NCBI GenBank assembly: GCA_964019655.1 | Contig: CAXHTR010000004.1 | Location: forward strand, 496,001 to 560,000 | Direction: 5' to 3' | DNA length: 64,000 nt | DNA from: Perkinsela sp. pyNocScin1 | Taxonomy: Eukaryota; Euglenozoa; Kinetoplastea; Prokinetoplastida; Perkinselidae | Part shown: one piece after another, positions 40,411 through 50,521 of the stretch | How the letters are laid out: every line of letters begins with the position of its first letter | Numbering within the stretch: position 1 is the first letter of the stretch | The notes under the pieces: model-generated | Told to the model about the DNA's origin: nothing | The model's input: only the letters and a program-made list of their open reading frames with translations | Databases searched by the model: none | Made by a program: the position numbers and the translations under genes

Positions 40411-41037
40411 TCATCTGAAATCGACTCGGTTTACATCCTCCGCCCGCTCACAATCAACTGCGGTGAAACCACAATTGTTTAAAGCGACACGCAAGTTTCC
40501 AGGCGGAAGTGCACCGATACGAATCGTTTAATCCACAATGTGCTCCTCATGGATTATCAGATGCATAAGCTTTTCCGGTAAGTTGCGCACATTCTGAATG
40601 ACAGTGACATTGTTGTTATAGACTTCAAACGCTGTCATGCCCCGTGGCAAACTCCCGAGGTCGATAGTCCCGCTGAACGCGCAGTCCTGCAGGCATATCT
40701 CTTCAAGGCTATCTGGGAGACCTGTCGTGTCGATCTCACCTGTCAGCTCGACATCGTAAAAGTTGATAAACTTTGCATGCGGCGGCATACGCTGGAAGTC
40801 TATTGACCCCTTCAGGTGGACATCCCACGAGCACCACTCGATCTTGGTGATGCTTCCGCTGTCTGTGCACGTGACCCCAGTCCAAGTGCACCCGTCATCG
40901 GCGTCCCCGCGGAGGTCTGCGCGGGCATCTTCCTCGTTTATCGGAGTGAAGAAAAGCTCGAGCATCTGCTGCTCGGTCAGCATATGTGCGTCGAAGCGAC
41001 CCAGATGGGAGATGTCGCTGCAGAGCATAAAGTGCAT
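40411..41037 (-). pseudogene. Short LRR gene with an in-frame TAA
   Basis: From the ATG at 41037 (MHFMLCSDISHLGRFDAHMLTEQ) the frame encodes the canonical cap CTWTGVTCTDSGSI and four repeats, and meets TAA at 40528-40530 after EEHIVD. In the same frame LRR-like sequence resumes (TIRIGALPPGNLRVALNNCG) for 38 codons to TGA 40411. The 169-residue product is the shortest class A frame, which fits a truncation. The tail tag is absent. Confidence 0.72.
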
Positions 41038-41267
41038 TGGAAGATTACGAAGAATTGTGTAAAGCTCTAGCTGAGTGGCATTCTATGCAAACTTATCCAA
41101 ATGAAGCCTCTAACTCTTCAAATTATTCTTCAAGATTAGCCATCTTTCAACACCTCGATGCATCACTGGAAAAGCCAACTAATCATCATATTCATGCACA
41201 TCGGTACGCTTTGAGATACCTCTCTGAATTTGTGTTCGAAGAGTCCGAAAGAGCGACAATCGTATTT

Positions 41268-42341
41268 TTATTGTATTAGCTTTTTGATCTTCCACTGCCC
41301 TGGCCCCTCACTGTCGAAGACCAACTTCCAACCGTTTTCACTGATATTGAGCTCGTCTAAGCTGTCTGGGAGCATTCGTGCTCTGACTTTCCCCGAGAGC
41401 GCATTGAAGCTGAGGTCCAGCTTGATGAGGCTTGATGGAAGGCGATCGAAGTTGATCTCCCCTGAGAGCCGGTTGTTCGAAATGATGAGCTGGGAAATAC
41501 CATGTGACGACTTTGGCTGTCGAAATTCCCCCGAGAAGGCGTTGTGCGAGATATTGAGATATTCGATTTTCTCTGGGAGATCTTCAAGCTGGACATTCCC
41601 TGAAAATTGATTGTTTTCGAGATGAACTTCGATGATTTCTTCCCCGAAGGACCAAAAGTCAATAGTGCCGTGCAGCTTGCACGCATTGACATGCAGCTGC
41701 GTAAGCGTATCCGGGAGGTCTTGGGTCGCGAGCGTCCCCATAATGGCGTTCTCGGAAATATCAAGAAACGTGAGCCCCCTTGGGAGCTTTCCGAAATTAA
41801 TATTGCCGAAAAATTCATTTCCCTGGATGTCAAAGCACTCCATGTCTGGTGGCAGGTTGTCGAGGTTTGCCTCTCCCGAAAAATTATTTTCAGCGATTTC
41901 AAAGCTCGTCATGGCCCGTGGGAGAGAGCCAAAGTCGACTTCACCCGAAAAAGAGTTCCACTCGATGCAGAGGCACTTGAGGGTGTCAGGTAGGCTCGCT
42001 GTGTCTAGTGTCCCAGCATACGGTTTGTCGGAGTTCGTCAGATAGACCGTATGCACATTCCTGAGGGTGTACTGGAGCAGGGCATTCCCAGAAAGGCCTT
42101 CAAAGAGCCAAACAATCTCTGTGACACGGTGCTCACTATCGCAAGTCACAAAATCCCATTTGCACACATCAAGGTAGTCGCCCGTAGAATCTTGGAACCT
42201 GCGCTGGGTTTCTGGACTCATCTCGCTGACGAAAAGCTCCATCATCGTCTGGTCAGACAAGGTGGATGTGTCGACCCGCGCGAGGGAAGCGTCTGCAGTG
42301 GAGACAAAACTGAAAATACTGATGGCTGTATGTAGAGGCAT
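41268..42341 (-). CDS. Secreted LRR protein, class A
   Basis: The protein has 357 residues: leader MPLHTAISIFSFVSTA, then DASLARVDTSTLSDQTMMELFVSEM. The cap VCKWDFVTCDSEHRV is canonical. About ten LRRs follow (for example LPRAMTSFEIAENNFSG and LPSSLIKLDLSFNALSG), and the C-terminus VFDSEGPGQWKIKK is a diverged tail. The leader is among the most signal-peptide-like in the array. Confidence 0.89.
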   Translation of the reverse strand: MPLHTAISIFSFVSTADASLARVDTSTLSDQTMMELFVSEMSPETQRRFQDSTGDYLDVCKWDFVTCDSEHRVTEIVWLFEGLSGNALLQYTLRNVHTVYLTNSDKPYAGTLDTASLPDTLKCLCIEWNSFSGEVDFGSLPRAMTSFEIAENNFSGEANLDNLPPDMECFDIQGNEFFGNINFGKLPRGLTFLDISENAIMGTLATQDLPDTLTQLHVNACKLHGTIDFWSFGEEIIEVHLENNQFSGNVQLEDLPEKIEYLNISHNAFSGEFRQPKSSHGISQLIISNNRLSGEINFDRLPSSLIKLDLSFNALSGKVRARMLPDSLDELNISENGWKLVFDSEGPGQWKIKKLIQ

Positions 42342-42430
42342 TGGATTTTTATATAAACTTATCTCTGTGGAAATCGCTGCAGTTCCCTTTAAAAATTTCT
42401 ACAGCATTACTCTCTATCCTTTCCTCTCAT

Positions 42431-43294
42431 CTAATTATACGCTCTATCGATGCTCAGCACAATGCACATCTTCTCTCCCTGCGCATGCGGCGATCCGTTC
42501 TCATCGACGACTTTTTCGATCGAATTCTCGTACAGTCGAATTTTCTCTGACACCAAGCTGCTGTGCACAACGACTGTTCCTTTCATTCCGGCCCTGTACG
42601 CATTCAGGCGGAATTTCTGAGGCGCTTGAAGAATTTCGAGCCCTGATGAAAAATCATTATCGTTCACATCGATGCGCGCAAGCGTTTCTGGGAGGTTCAC
42701 GAGCACAATGGCACCTGTGAGATCGTTATGGGAAAACGTCAGGTCTCGCAACTTTGGCGGAAGGGCAGACAGATTGACTGTCCCGCTAAATTTGTTCCGA
42801 TCGACGGCGCAGTGGTCTAAGAGCGGTGGCAGTAGCGTCAAATCTAAACTTCCTGTGAATCGATTGCTGATAATACCAAACTTTATCAGATTATTCGGTA
42901 GGCGGGTCATGTCGACGGTGCCTTCGAGCTTGTTGCACAGGACGTTGAAGTCTTCAAGCGTTTCTGGCAGCTGTGCAGTTTCGATCGTCCCCTGGAAGCT
43001 CCTGAGATGCGCTGCAAATGTGCTGATCCTCCGTGGAAGAAAATCGAAGCAGAAGGTCCCACCCGTCATTGCACTCCGAAATGAAATATAGATGTCCTCC
43101 ACGTGCCCATCGGCGTCGCACGTGACAAAGTCCCACTCGCACGCGTCTGTGTAATCGCCGTGCGCGTCAGTGTAGTGCGCTTTGGCTTCGTCTGTTGCTT
43201 TGCTGATGGCGAGCTCCATCAGCGACTGGTCGGGCAGGCAGTTGGTGTCGACTCGGCCGATTGATTGATCGGCAGCGAAAAGCGTAAAGAGCAT
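42431..43294 (-). CDS. Secreted LRR protein, class A
   Basis: The protein has 287 residues from the ATG at 43294 (leader MLFTLFAA, then DQSIGRVDTNCLPDQSLMELAIS); seven further codons upstream begin with TTG. The cap ACEWDFVTCDADGHV is nearly identical to that of the previous gene. Seven or eight LRRs follow, and the tail is VVDENGSPHAQGEK. The leader is preceded by TTTTCTCACAG just before the ATG, which resembles a splice acceptor. Confidence 0.88.
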   Translation of the reverse strand: MLFTLFAADQSIGRVDTNCLPDQSLMELAISKATDEAKAHYTDAHGDYTDACEWDFVTCDADGHVEDIYISFRSAMTGGTFCFDFLPRRISTFAAHLRSFQGTIETAQLPETLEDFNVLCNKLEGTVDMTRLPNNLIKFGIISNRFTGSLDLTLLPPLLDHCAVDRNKFSGTVNLSALPPKLRDLTFSHNDLTGAIVLVNLPETLARIDVNDNDFSSGLEILQAPQKFRLNAYRAGMKGTVVVHSSLVSEKIRLYENSIEKVVDENGSPHAQGEKMCIVLSIDRAYN

Positions 43295-43573
43295 AACTGT
43301 GAGAAAAATATTCAAAACGATTGAAAATGATAATGACTCATGTGACTGCGTCTACCTTGACATATTCATTTTGTACGATGCCGATAATGAGCTGCGATTG
43401 CTTGAGCCCAAGACGTGGGCAGTACAAAGATAAGTGATAAAAGAATTTTTCATATTTGAGTGCTGATAAGATTACGCATATCTAAGGGACTTTAAAAGCA
43501 CTGCTTATCAGGAGATATCATAATGCATCAATTTCCACTGCTCAGTTTTTGGTGCCTTCACCTGGAATTTGCC

Positions 43574-44959
43574 TTAGCGGCGAAACCGCCTCGCCCGCAT
43601 GCCCTTCTGCACGCTATCGAGGTACCCGTCTACGCCCAGAGTCACGTGGAGGCCAACCGGCTGGTGCTTTACCTCCATTAGACAGTTTCCCGATAGATCA
43701 ATACGCTGAAGGCTACGCGGAATATTTTGCATGTCTACTACCCCAAAAAAAGAATTGTGTGACGCTTCCACTGTCGCGATGCGGTACGGCAGCGTCGAGA
43801 AGTCGACGCTCCCCGAAAATTTATTATGCGCGATGTGGAGGTGCACGAGCTCAAGCGGGAGGACGCCAAAGTCGAATTCGCCGTCAAATCCGTTTTTTGA
43901 GATTTGAATCTTTTGCACATTGTCGGCGAATTCTTTTGTCTGCACTTTGCCAAAAAAAGCGTTTGACGAGATATCGAAGCGGGTCACAGCTTTCGGTATC
44001 TTTGCACAGTCAAAAGACCCTGAAAGCCTGTTCTCCCCAATAGAGATGAAGCGGAGCTGCTGTGGCCAGTGCGACGGGTCAACACTCCCTTGAAAGTGAT
44101 TGTAGAAGGCAAAAAAGCACTCGAGGTGCACTGGGAGCGCACGGAAGTCCAACTCGCCCCCAACGGTATTGGTGTGAATGCTGAGCTTTGTGAAGTTTTC
44201 AGGCAAATTTTCTGCATGAAAGTGCACGAAATTATTCTCGTGCAGCTTGACTTCTAAGAGACTTACAGGCGCGTTCGCAAAGTGAATATCGCCTGTCAGC
44301 GCATTGGAAAACAAGTTGAGATTTTCGAGCGCATCATTCAGATTTGTCAGATCGACTGTCCCCGAAAAATTATTCTCTTGTGCGCTGAGAACAGAGAGCT
44401 TCGGTGGAAGTTTTGTCAGGTGTAAACTTCCGTAGAACGAGTTCGTCGAAATTATGAGCGTGATGAGTGTCTCTGGCAAAGATATGAGCGAAATTTCCCC
44501 TGAAAAATTATTTGCGGAGAGATCGAGCGATTCCAGGGACCGCGGCAGCGAGTCAGTCTGTATACTTCCACTCATATCATTTGCAACGATGCAAAGGCTT
44601 TGTAAATTTCTGGGCAAGTCACTTGTTTGGAGCGTCCCGGAGATTTGTACATTTGTGAAACGGAGCACTCTGAGGCATTCGGGGAGGAAAGCGAAGCGGA
44701 CAGACCCAACGAGCGGGGAAGCCAATGTCCTCATCCCATCTGCACTATTCATGTTGATTTCAAGTATATTGCCATCTGGGCCGCAAGTGACACCTGGCCA
44801 CTCACTAACGTTTCGATAGTTTCCAGAGGCCCAAAAAGGTTCTTTGTTCGTGACGCTTTCGAGCGCGATTTCCATAGATGACTGATCAGATAGCAGCGCT
44901 GGGTCGAGGCGGCTGAGGTGGGCATCGTCGATGGCGGAGAGACAACAGAGAGAGGACAT
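43574..44959 (-). CDS. Large secreted LRR protein (about 15 repeats)
   Basis: The protein has 461 residues from the ATG at 44959 (leader MSSLCCLSAI, then DDAHLSRLDPALLSDQSSMEIALESV); 26 upstream codons are not shared by paralogues. The cap VSEWPGVTCGPDGNI keeps one cysteine. About 15 LRRs run to residue 435. The C-terminus (LGVDGYLDSV, then a basic RARRFRR end) replaces the standard tag. The NKEPFWASGNY block before the cap is shared with the large genes at 10.3, 20.2 and 50.5 kb. Confidence 0.89.
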   Translation of the reverse strand: MSSLCCLSAIDDAHLSRLDPALLSDQSSMEIALESVTNKEPFWASGNYRNVSEWPGVTCGPDGNILEINMNSADGMRTLASPLVGSVRFAFLPECLRVLRFTNVQISGTLQTSDLPRNLQSLCIVANDMSGSIQTDSLPRSLESLDLSANNFSGEISLISLPETLITLIISTNSFYGSLHLTKLPPKLSVLSAQENNFSGTVDLTNLNDALENLNLFSNALTGDIHFANAPVSLLEVKLHENNFVHFHAENLPENFTKLSIHTNTVGGELDFRALPVHLECFFAFYNHFQGSVDPSHWPQQLRFISIGENRLSGSFDCAKIPKAVTRFDISSNAFFGKVQTKEFADNVQKIQISKNGFDGEFDFGVLPLELVHLHIAHNKFSGSVDFSTLPYRIATVEASHNSFFGVVDMQNIPRSLQRIDLSGNCLMEVKHQPVGLHVTLGVDGYLDSVQKGMRARRFRR

Positions 44960-45472
44960 GTAGAATTCTAACGTATAGAGTAACTGCAGGTTGAAAAAGT
45001 GGGTGTGGCTTGGAAAATTCAGTGATGAAAGTATCAAGAATTATTTATATACTAACGTAGTACCAAACCACGTTGTGGTGGGTCTACCTTCTGATGTGCG
45101 CCTTGAGGATTGGCATCGCATTTCTATTGTCTTCGATGCCCAGATGATGCCACAATTTATTCTATCTTTCATGCAAAGAAAACTATCGCACATGAAGGAA
45201 ATAAAGCATTTCCCCCTGACAGTAAAGCATTTGTTTCATGAGCTGTCGAGATGTTCAAATGCGCATCTGGCCCCTGTTTACACACGATGAATTAATCTAT
45301 GAATCTCGTGTTAGACTTCCTTCATCTTTGGATATTCATTGGCTTCAGACTTTAAAAAATAGGAATTGACACAATGTCTAATGCACTTGTACTTGTGCCT
45401 CACCTCGGTATTGGCTATATCTCAAAAATGATAAATTATATAAAATTCGCTTTAATTCTATCCTCACTCTAC
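44960..45472. other. Intergenic, no gene seen
   Basis: These 513 bp contain no recognised motif on either strand. Confidence 0.45.
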
Positions 45473-46297
45473 TTATTCTTCCGCATACTGCTCGCCGTCT
45501 TCATCGACTATCTTCTCGACATTCGTGTTCGAGAGAAGCACTTTCTCGTGCATCGCGCGCTCGACTATTGCAACCCCCGAAAAATCATTCGAAGAAGCGT
45601 TCACGCGGAGATCTTGTGGCGCCTTCAGAATCCGAAATTCACCGCAAAAATGATTTTTGCTGAGAATGAGGCGCCGCATCGTCGGCGGCAGGTTGCTGAG
45701 GTCTACTTCGCCACTCAGCTGGTTGCTTTCGAGGCTCAGCTCCTGCATGGTCTGCGGTAAGTGCGATAGGTCGACACTTCCCGTGAACGAATTTTCATGG
45801 AGAAAAATATTTTTGCTCTTCGGTGGCAGTTCGGCCAAATTGAGCGTACCTGAGAATTTCCCGAGCGAAAGGTTCAAGTTTGTCAGATTTGCTCTCGGTA
45901 AGTTCTCTAAATCGACAGAGCCCGAAAGCGATGTGTCATACAGAATGAGCTCCCTGAGGCTTTCCGGTAGAGTCGCTGTGTTCAGCGTTCCTTCAAGGTC
46001 TTCGCTCTCTTGCACGATAAAGTACGTCACCTTGTCCGTAATGAAATCAAGAGCGATTGTCCCAGAAATGTTGCTCCAGCGTATCCGAAGGGGCTCGCGG
46101 CTGAAATTCACGTACACCCCACGCCAATTTCGAACTTCGTCGAACATGCCGTCTGTATTATGAAATTTTAGTCTTTCTTTATCCGCGTTCGAAAGATCGG
46201 CGACGAGGAGCTCCATCTTCTGCTGCGGCGTGAGGTCGCACTGGTCGATGCGGCCGAGTGGAGTGTCTGCAGTGTTGAGTAGAAACGTTTGGAGCAT
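45473..46297 (-). CDS. Secreted LRR protein, class A
   Basis: The protein has 274 residues: leader MLQTFLLNTA, then DTPLGRIDQCDLTPQQKMELLVADL. The cap VRNWRGVYVNFSREP has lost both cysteines. Eight LRRs follow the SGTIALDFI first repeat, and the protein ends on IVDEDGEQYAEE. It is related to the genes at 30.3 and 1.3 kb. Confidence 0.88.
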   Translation of the reverse strand: MLQTFLLNTADTPLGRIDQCDLTPQQKMELLVADLSNADKERLKFHNTDGMFDEVRNWRGVYVNFSREPLRIRWSNISGTIALDFITDKVTYFIVQESEDLEGTLNTATLPESLRELILYDTSLSGSVDLENLPRANLTNLNLSLGKFSGTLNLAELPPKSKNIFLHENSFTGSVDLSHLPQTMQELSLESNQLSGEVDLSNLPPTMRRLILSKNHFCGEFRILKAPQDLRVNASSNDFSGVAIVERAMHEKVLLSNTNVEKIVDEDGEQYAEE

Positions 46298-46898
46298 TGA
46301 ACTTTATGTGTGAAAAGTAAATCAAATGCGGAAAGAGATAGCTTTCTTAGAGTTTTAATCTTGAGTAACTGTGTTCCGATCGATCTGCATGGACTTTGGC
46401 TAAAATGTATTCTACATCTGTCATGCCATCAAAATTTTGGATACCCGGCCCTTACACGAGCAGAGAGACGCCCATCTTGATTTTCTAGGGGCCCTGCATT
46501 GCATGAAGCAGTGTTTCTAAAGATTACTGACTACCTCTTTTGAACCTCGGAAAAGTCGACTGACATCGACTCCATATCGTGAGATAGACAGTGTTTTTCA
46601 ATTCTTCAAGGGCCTTGTATCGAGATTTTGCACTGGAACCTTGCTTCCTCTTGTCAGCTCTTTTCATATTGAACCCTGAATAAGCTCGTCTAACCCCGTA
46701 AGGTCCTACTTTAAGATACTGGAAAGCACAGTTTACGTTTGAAAATTACTTAACAGTGACCGGTTCAGACTAGATCCAAAGCATAGATCACAGCGCTTTT
46801 CTCTTTGCAGCAGTACAGGACGCATTAACTTCTTCCCATATGTCGATGAAAGCGTGCGTTTATGTCAAAAAAGCGCATCGACAGAATGTTAAGCATTC
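46298..46898. other. Intergenic, no gene seen
   Basis: These 601 bp hold no LRR motif or repeat that I recognise. Confidence 0.45.
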
Positions 46899-47663
46899 TT
46901 AAGCCTCCCCTCCCACCTCGACCATACGAACATCGCTGCCAATCGAGAATGAATCGGGTCGCACCCATCCTCTCGGGTGATACAGTTGCTCGACGGGATT
47001 CGAGCGGATGTCAATCATGAAGTTACGATCGATCTTCTCTCCGACGCGGACGCTTGTGAAGCGATTGTACATGAGGTGCAGCGTGCGCATGGACATGCCG
47101 CGGAGGTCGACTTCTCCACTCAGCCCATTGTAGCAAAGATTGAGAAGTACCACGCTTTTGGGCAAATGCTGCAGGTCCATACTCCCTGTAAATTTATTTC
47201 CTTGAAAGTACAGCGCGAGGCAATTTTTAGGGATATTCGTGAAGTCCAGTGATCCACATAGCTGATTGGAGGAGAGGTCGAGCTTCCTCATGCCCTCTGG
47301 CAGATTTCGAAGATGCACTGTCCCATGCAGGTTGGTGCCCTTCGAAGTGAACGTCGCTATGGTTGGTGGCAAGAACAGCAGCGCGATGCTCCCACCAAGT
47401 TGCGTTGAACGTGTCCATTCGATGGACTCCACAATGCCCGGGCTCGAGCACTGCACACCTGGCCACTCGCAGATATCACGATAGGGCGGAGTTTGCCACG
47501 GAAAGGCCCACGCTTGGAAAAAGGTTTTGTCTGCCTGGAAAAATGTTTTGTTCTGTATGCCGTCGATGAGACTCTCGAGTAGATCTTGCTGTGCAATATT
47601 GCAGTAGCTGACTTTGGCGGGGCGGCGAGCGTCTGCAGAGACGAAAAGATGCGTGAATAGCAT
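46899..47663 (-). CDS. Secreted LRR protein, class A, diverged
   Basis: The protein has 254 residues: leader MLFTHLFVSA, then DARRPAKVSYCNIAQQDLLESLIDGI, a diverged head in which GRxD is lost. A short duplicated block (two DKTFFQA copies near residue 44) precedes the canonical cap ICEWPGVQCSSPGIV. Five LRRs follow, the last incomplete (MRTLHLMYNRFTS). The C-terminus lacks the VDExG tag. A pyrimidine-rich tract ending CTACAG lies just before the ATG. Confidence 0.86.
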   Translation of the reverse strand: MLFTHLFVSADARRPAKVSYCNIAQQDLLESLIDGIQNKTFFQADKTFFQAWAFPWQTPPYRDICEWPGVQCSSPGIVESIEWTRSTQLGGSIALLFLPPTIATFTSKGTNLHGTVHLRNLPEGMRKLDLSSNQLCGSLDFTNIPKNCLALYFQGNKFTGSMDLQHLPKSVVLLNLCYNGLSGEVDLRGMSMRTLHLMYNRFTSVRVGEKIDRNFMIDIRSNPVEQLYHPRGWVRPDSFSIGSDVRMVEVGGEA

Positions 47664-47827
47664 TTGAGCTGTAGAGATTGAACCTTTGGAATTTTGTAAA
47701 GTTTCGTAGGACTTTGACTTTGACTCTTAAACATCACATTAAATTTTCATTCATTCATTTCATTGAATAAACTTAAACTTATTAAGTCTTTCGATTCTTC
47801 ATGCCCTTTTTTATTGTTTGATGTCGC

Positions 47828-48877
47828 TCACTTCCGACCGAGCAGCTCATCTTCTCTTGGGTGCTTCTCGTAGCTTTGCGTGACAACAGATTGTATCGCG
47901 TTCCCCTCCAAGACCACCGAAAAGTGCGCATTTTCATTGATGATCGCAGTTCCGCTCAGCCGATTGCCACCAGCATTCACGCAGCGCAGGCTGATCGGTG
48001 TCCGCAAGAGCTGAAACGCACCTGTCAGCTCGTTCTCGCTCACATCAAGGAATCGCAGGGCGCTTGGTAGCCCTTTGAGAAGGAGATCCCCCGTAAAAGC
48101 GTTTTTGCTTAGTGTGAGCGTCTGGAGCGTATCAGGAAGTGCACTGAGGGAAATTTCGCCACGCAGGTTATTGCGGCTCAGGTCGATGAGCTGCAGCTTT
48201 GGGGGGAGCATCGTTAGATTGACACTCCCCGTGAAATTGTTTTCGCTCAGGTCGAGCGTCAGGAGACTCTCGGGAAGGCTTTCGAGGCTGAGGCTGCCCG
48301 TGAGCGAATTCGACTGCAAGTACAGCCGACGAAGGCCCTGTGGCAGCGCATGCAGAGAGATTTCACCAACGAGCGAATTGAAGCTCATGTCCAAATGCGA
48401 AAGCGTTGGCGGGAGGTCGTCGAGCGTGATGCTCCCAGAAAAATCGTTGCTCCGTACTGAAAAATCGGTCATCCCGGGCGGAAGGCAGCGTAGATCGCAC
48501 GTGCCACGCATTTTGTTCCCCTCGAGGTTGAGGTCTGAAACTGTTCGCGGGAGAAGGTGCGTTTCGAGCGTTCCATCTGCTTTTCCGTGCTGAATGATCA
48601 CAGAAGTCACTGTGTGTGGCAAAAACTCGAGGTGGAGCGTCCCAGTGTGCTTAATCCAGTAGATTTTGCCAATGCTCCCATCAGTGTCGCACTCGACGCC
48701 TTTCCAGTCGCAGACGTCGAGAAAATCTCCGTTCGGGGCGGATTTTACGCGGAATACGGTTGTCTTTCGCAAATCTTGGACGAGGAGCTCCATCATCTGC
48801 TGCTGGGAAAGCGCGCTGCGGTCAAAGCGGCCGATGCCGTCGTCAGCACAGTAGACGAGGGCACTGTAGCAGAGCAT
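47828..48877 (-). CDS. Secreted LRR protein, class A
   Basis: The protein has 349 residues from the ATG at 48877 (leader MLCYSALVYCA, then DDGIGRFDRSALSQQQMMELLVQDL). An ATG at 48934 would add a 19-residue hydrophobic extension. The canonical cap VCDWKGVECDTDGSI is followed by ten or eleven highly regular LRRs. The C-terminus VVTQSYEKHPRED is a diverged tag. This is a good template for the repeat consensus. Confidence 0.89.
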   Translation of the reverse strand: MLCYSALVYCADDGIGRFDRSALSQQQMMELLVQDLRKTTVFRVKSAPNGDFLDVCDWKGVECDTDGSIGKIYWIKHTGTLHLEFLPHTVTSVIIQHGKADGTLETHLLPRTVSDLNLEGNKMRGTCDLRCLPPGMTDFSVRSNDFSGSITLDDLPPTLSHLDMSFNSLVGEISLHALPQGLRRLYLQSNSLTGSLSLESLPESLLTLDLSENNFTGSVNLTMLPPKLQLIDLSRNNLRGEISLSALPDTLQTLTLSKNAFTGDLLLKGLPSALRFLDVSENELTGAFQLLRTPISLRCVNAGGNRLSGTAIINENAHFSVVLEGNAIQSVVTQSYEKHPREDELLGRK

Positions 48878-49001
48878 TGAGTGATGTGAATGAGAAGTGA
48901 AAAAGAGGAATATGATAACTTTTAGAGACAGCATTGGAAATGATGAAGCTATCTTCTATGCCTAGGATCAATACGTCTGCCTCTATAGTTATGAATAGAG
49001 A

Positions 49002-49874
49002 TCATTTCATTTCCAATCGTGGAATTACCACCAGACCACCAGGCCTTGCAGACTTCGAAAGCGCATACTTGATATCAAGGCCGGGATGTACCATGTTGAG
49101 ATCAATCACCCCGAATATCGCATCATTTCCAGCGATGCAAAGCGTCCTGAGCGTTTCCGGGACCCCAGACAGGTCAATTTCTCCGTGAAAACGGTTGCAG
49201 TCCAGCCGCAGGTGCCGAAGCGATGCTGGAAGATTTTGAAGAGAGATTGTCCCATCAAAAAAGTTGTGTCCGAGGTACAATTTCGTCATATTCTGATTGA
49301 GATGCTCCAGGTCTATCGGCCCACACATTCCCGTGTATTCCAAGAGTAAAATCCGGAGCGGATCAGGTAGACGCGTTAGATCGGCTGTTCCCGTGAACGC
49401 TGATCGGCGCGCAAGCATCGCCCACTCGGTGATTTCGAACTTCTTGAGAGAGGATGGCAGCGCTGTCAGGTCGATGCTGCCGGTAAACGAGCAGCCTTCG
49501 ATCGAAAAGCGCTCGAGGCTGTCTGGCAGATCAGAAAAATCTAAGGCGTTTGGGCATCGCATACCTTCGAGGTTGAGCAGTTGGAGCGTACGTGGGAGAT
49601 ATCGGAACTCAAAAGTGCCATCTTTTGTGCTTTCAAAACCGTTTTGTGAGGAGTTATGCCATCGTATTTGTGTCACTGCACCGTTTTGGTCACAGACAAC
49701 GCCATCGAGATCTGTGACTTGAGGAAAGTCGGCATCGACTGCATCTTGAGCGATTTTTGAGCTTGGCATGAGCATGCTTGTTTTTATGAGGAGTTCCATC
49801 AGAGTCTGGGCGCTGAGCATCGATACGTCAAAGCGGCCAGCTGATGAATCCGCGCTGAGGAAGAGAGATAACAT
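49002..49874 (-). CDS. Secreted LRR protein, class A (GTFEFRYLP subfamily)
   Basis: The protein has 290 residues: leader MLSLFLSA, then DSSAGRFDVSMLSAQTLMELLI. The cap VTDLDGVVCDQNGAV has leucine in place of the tryptophan. Repeats begin with GTFEFRYLPRTLQLLNLEG; one repeat carries an insertion (ITEWAMLARRSAFTG). The C-terminus has no tag and ends VVIPRLEMK. It is the closest relative of the frameshifted gene at 52.2 kb. The ATG context is CTTCAAATG. Confidence 0.87.
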   Translation of the reverse strand: MLSLFLSADSSAGRFDVSMLSAQTLMELLIKTSMLMPSSKIAQDAVDADFPQVTDLDGVVCDQNGAVTQIRWHNSSQNGFESTKDGTFEFRYLPRTLQLLNLEGMRCPNALDFSDLPDSLERFSIEGCSFTGSIDLTALPSSLKKFEITEWAMLARRSAFTGTADLTRLPDPLRILLLEYTGMCGPIDLEHLNQNMTKLYLGHNFFDGTISLQNLPASLRHLRLDCNRFHGEIDLSGVPETLRTLCIAGNDAIFGVIDLNMVHPGLDIKYALSKSARPGGLVVIPRLEMK

Positions 49875-50521
49875 TTGAAGAAATCAAAAGTATTATTGAA
49901 ATGAAAAATGCAATTTTCCCTCTCTTGCGTATGATTCCGTATCATGATCACCAGAAAAATCTGGAATACATACAGTATAATTGCTTGCGCTCTTTCTGCA
50001 AGCTCTATCCCAAAATGACCAGTCTTGACAGAAGAAGCGTATACAAAACGCTTGAATGCAAATCTTTTCTGCGTACACATGAACAAAATAATGGATTGCA
50101 TTGATACATGCAACCATTTGACCATATCCGGAATGCATCATGACTTGCGTTGAGATCAGAACTCATGGTATGAAATCCCAACAATGCATGCATGAAATTG
50201 GATTCCGTAGATGTCCTTCCTTCGGATTTCATGGGCGCAGATACACGTGTCAAACTCTTCTGAGGAAAATTGAAAGATCTCGTGTCGACACAGATCTTCG
50301 AATTTTCAGCCGAATTTCACTCTTGAATCCAGCCTCAGGAGCTGAATGCAGGTACGTGGAGAAAGCATGTGCACTGTTCTCTTTGTAAACGCAATGTAAT
50401 GTAAATGAGAAGAATAATGATAACAAAGTGCACTGCATTTCACCGACAACTACACCAAAGCTCTACTGTATACCTATGCTTATCATATTATTGCTTTATG
50501 AAAGTTCGATGAGCGAATCTG
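49875..50521. other. Intergenic, no gene seen
   Basis: These 647 bp contain several short overlapping frames on both strands without a recognisable motif. Confidence 0.45.

Noticed and set aside
43294-43311. Introns or trans-splice acceptors, for example TTTTCTCACAG before 43,294 and CTACAG before 47,663
   Set aside because: Only a few genes have such a tract, and no internal intron is needed to explain any intact member. I noted the sites but do not annotate them.
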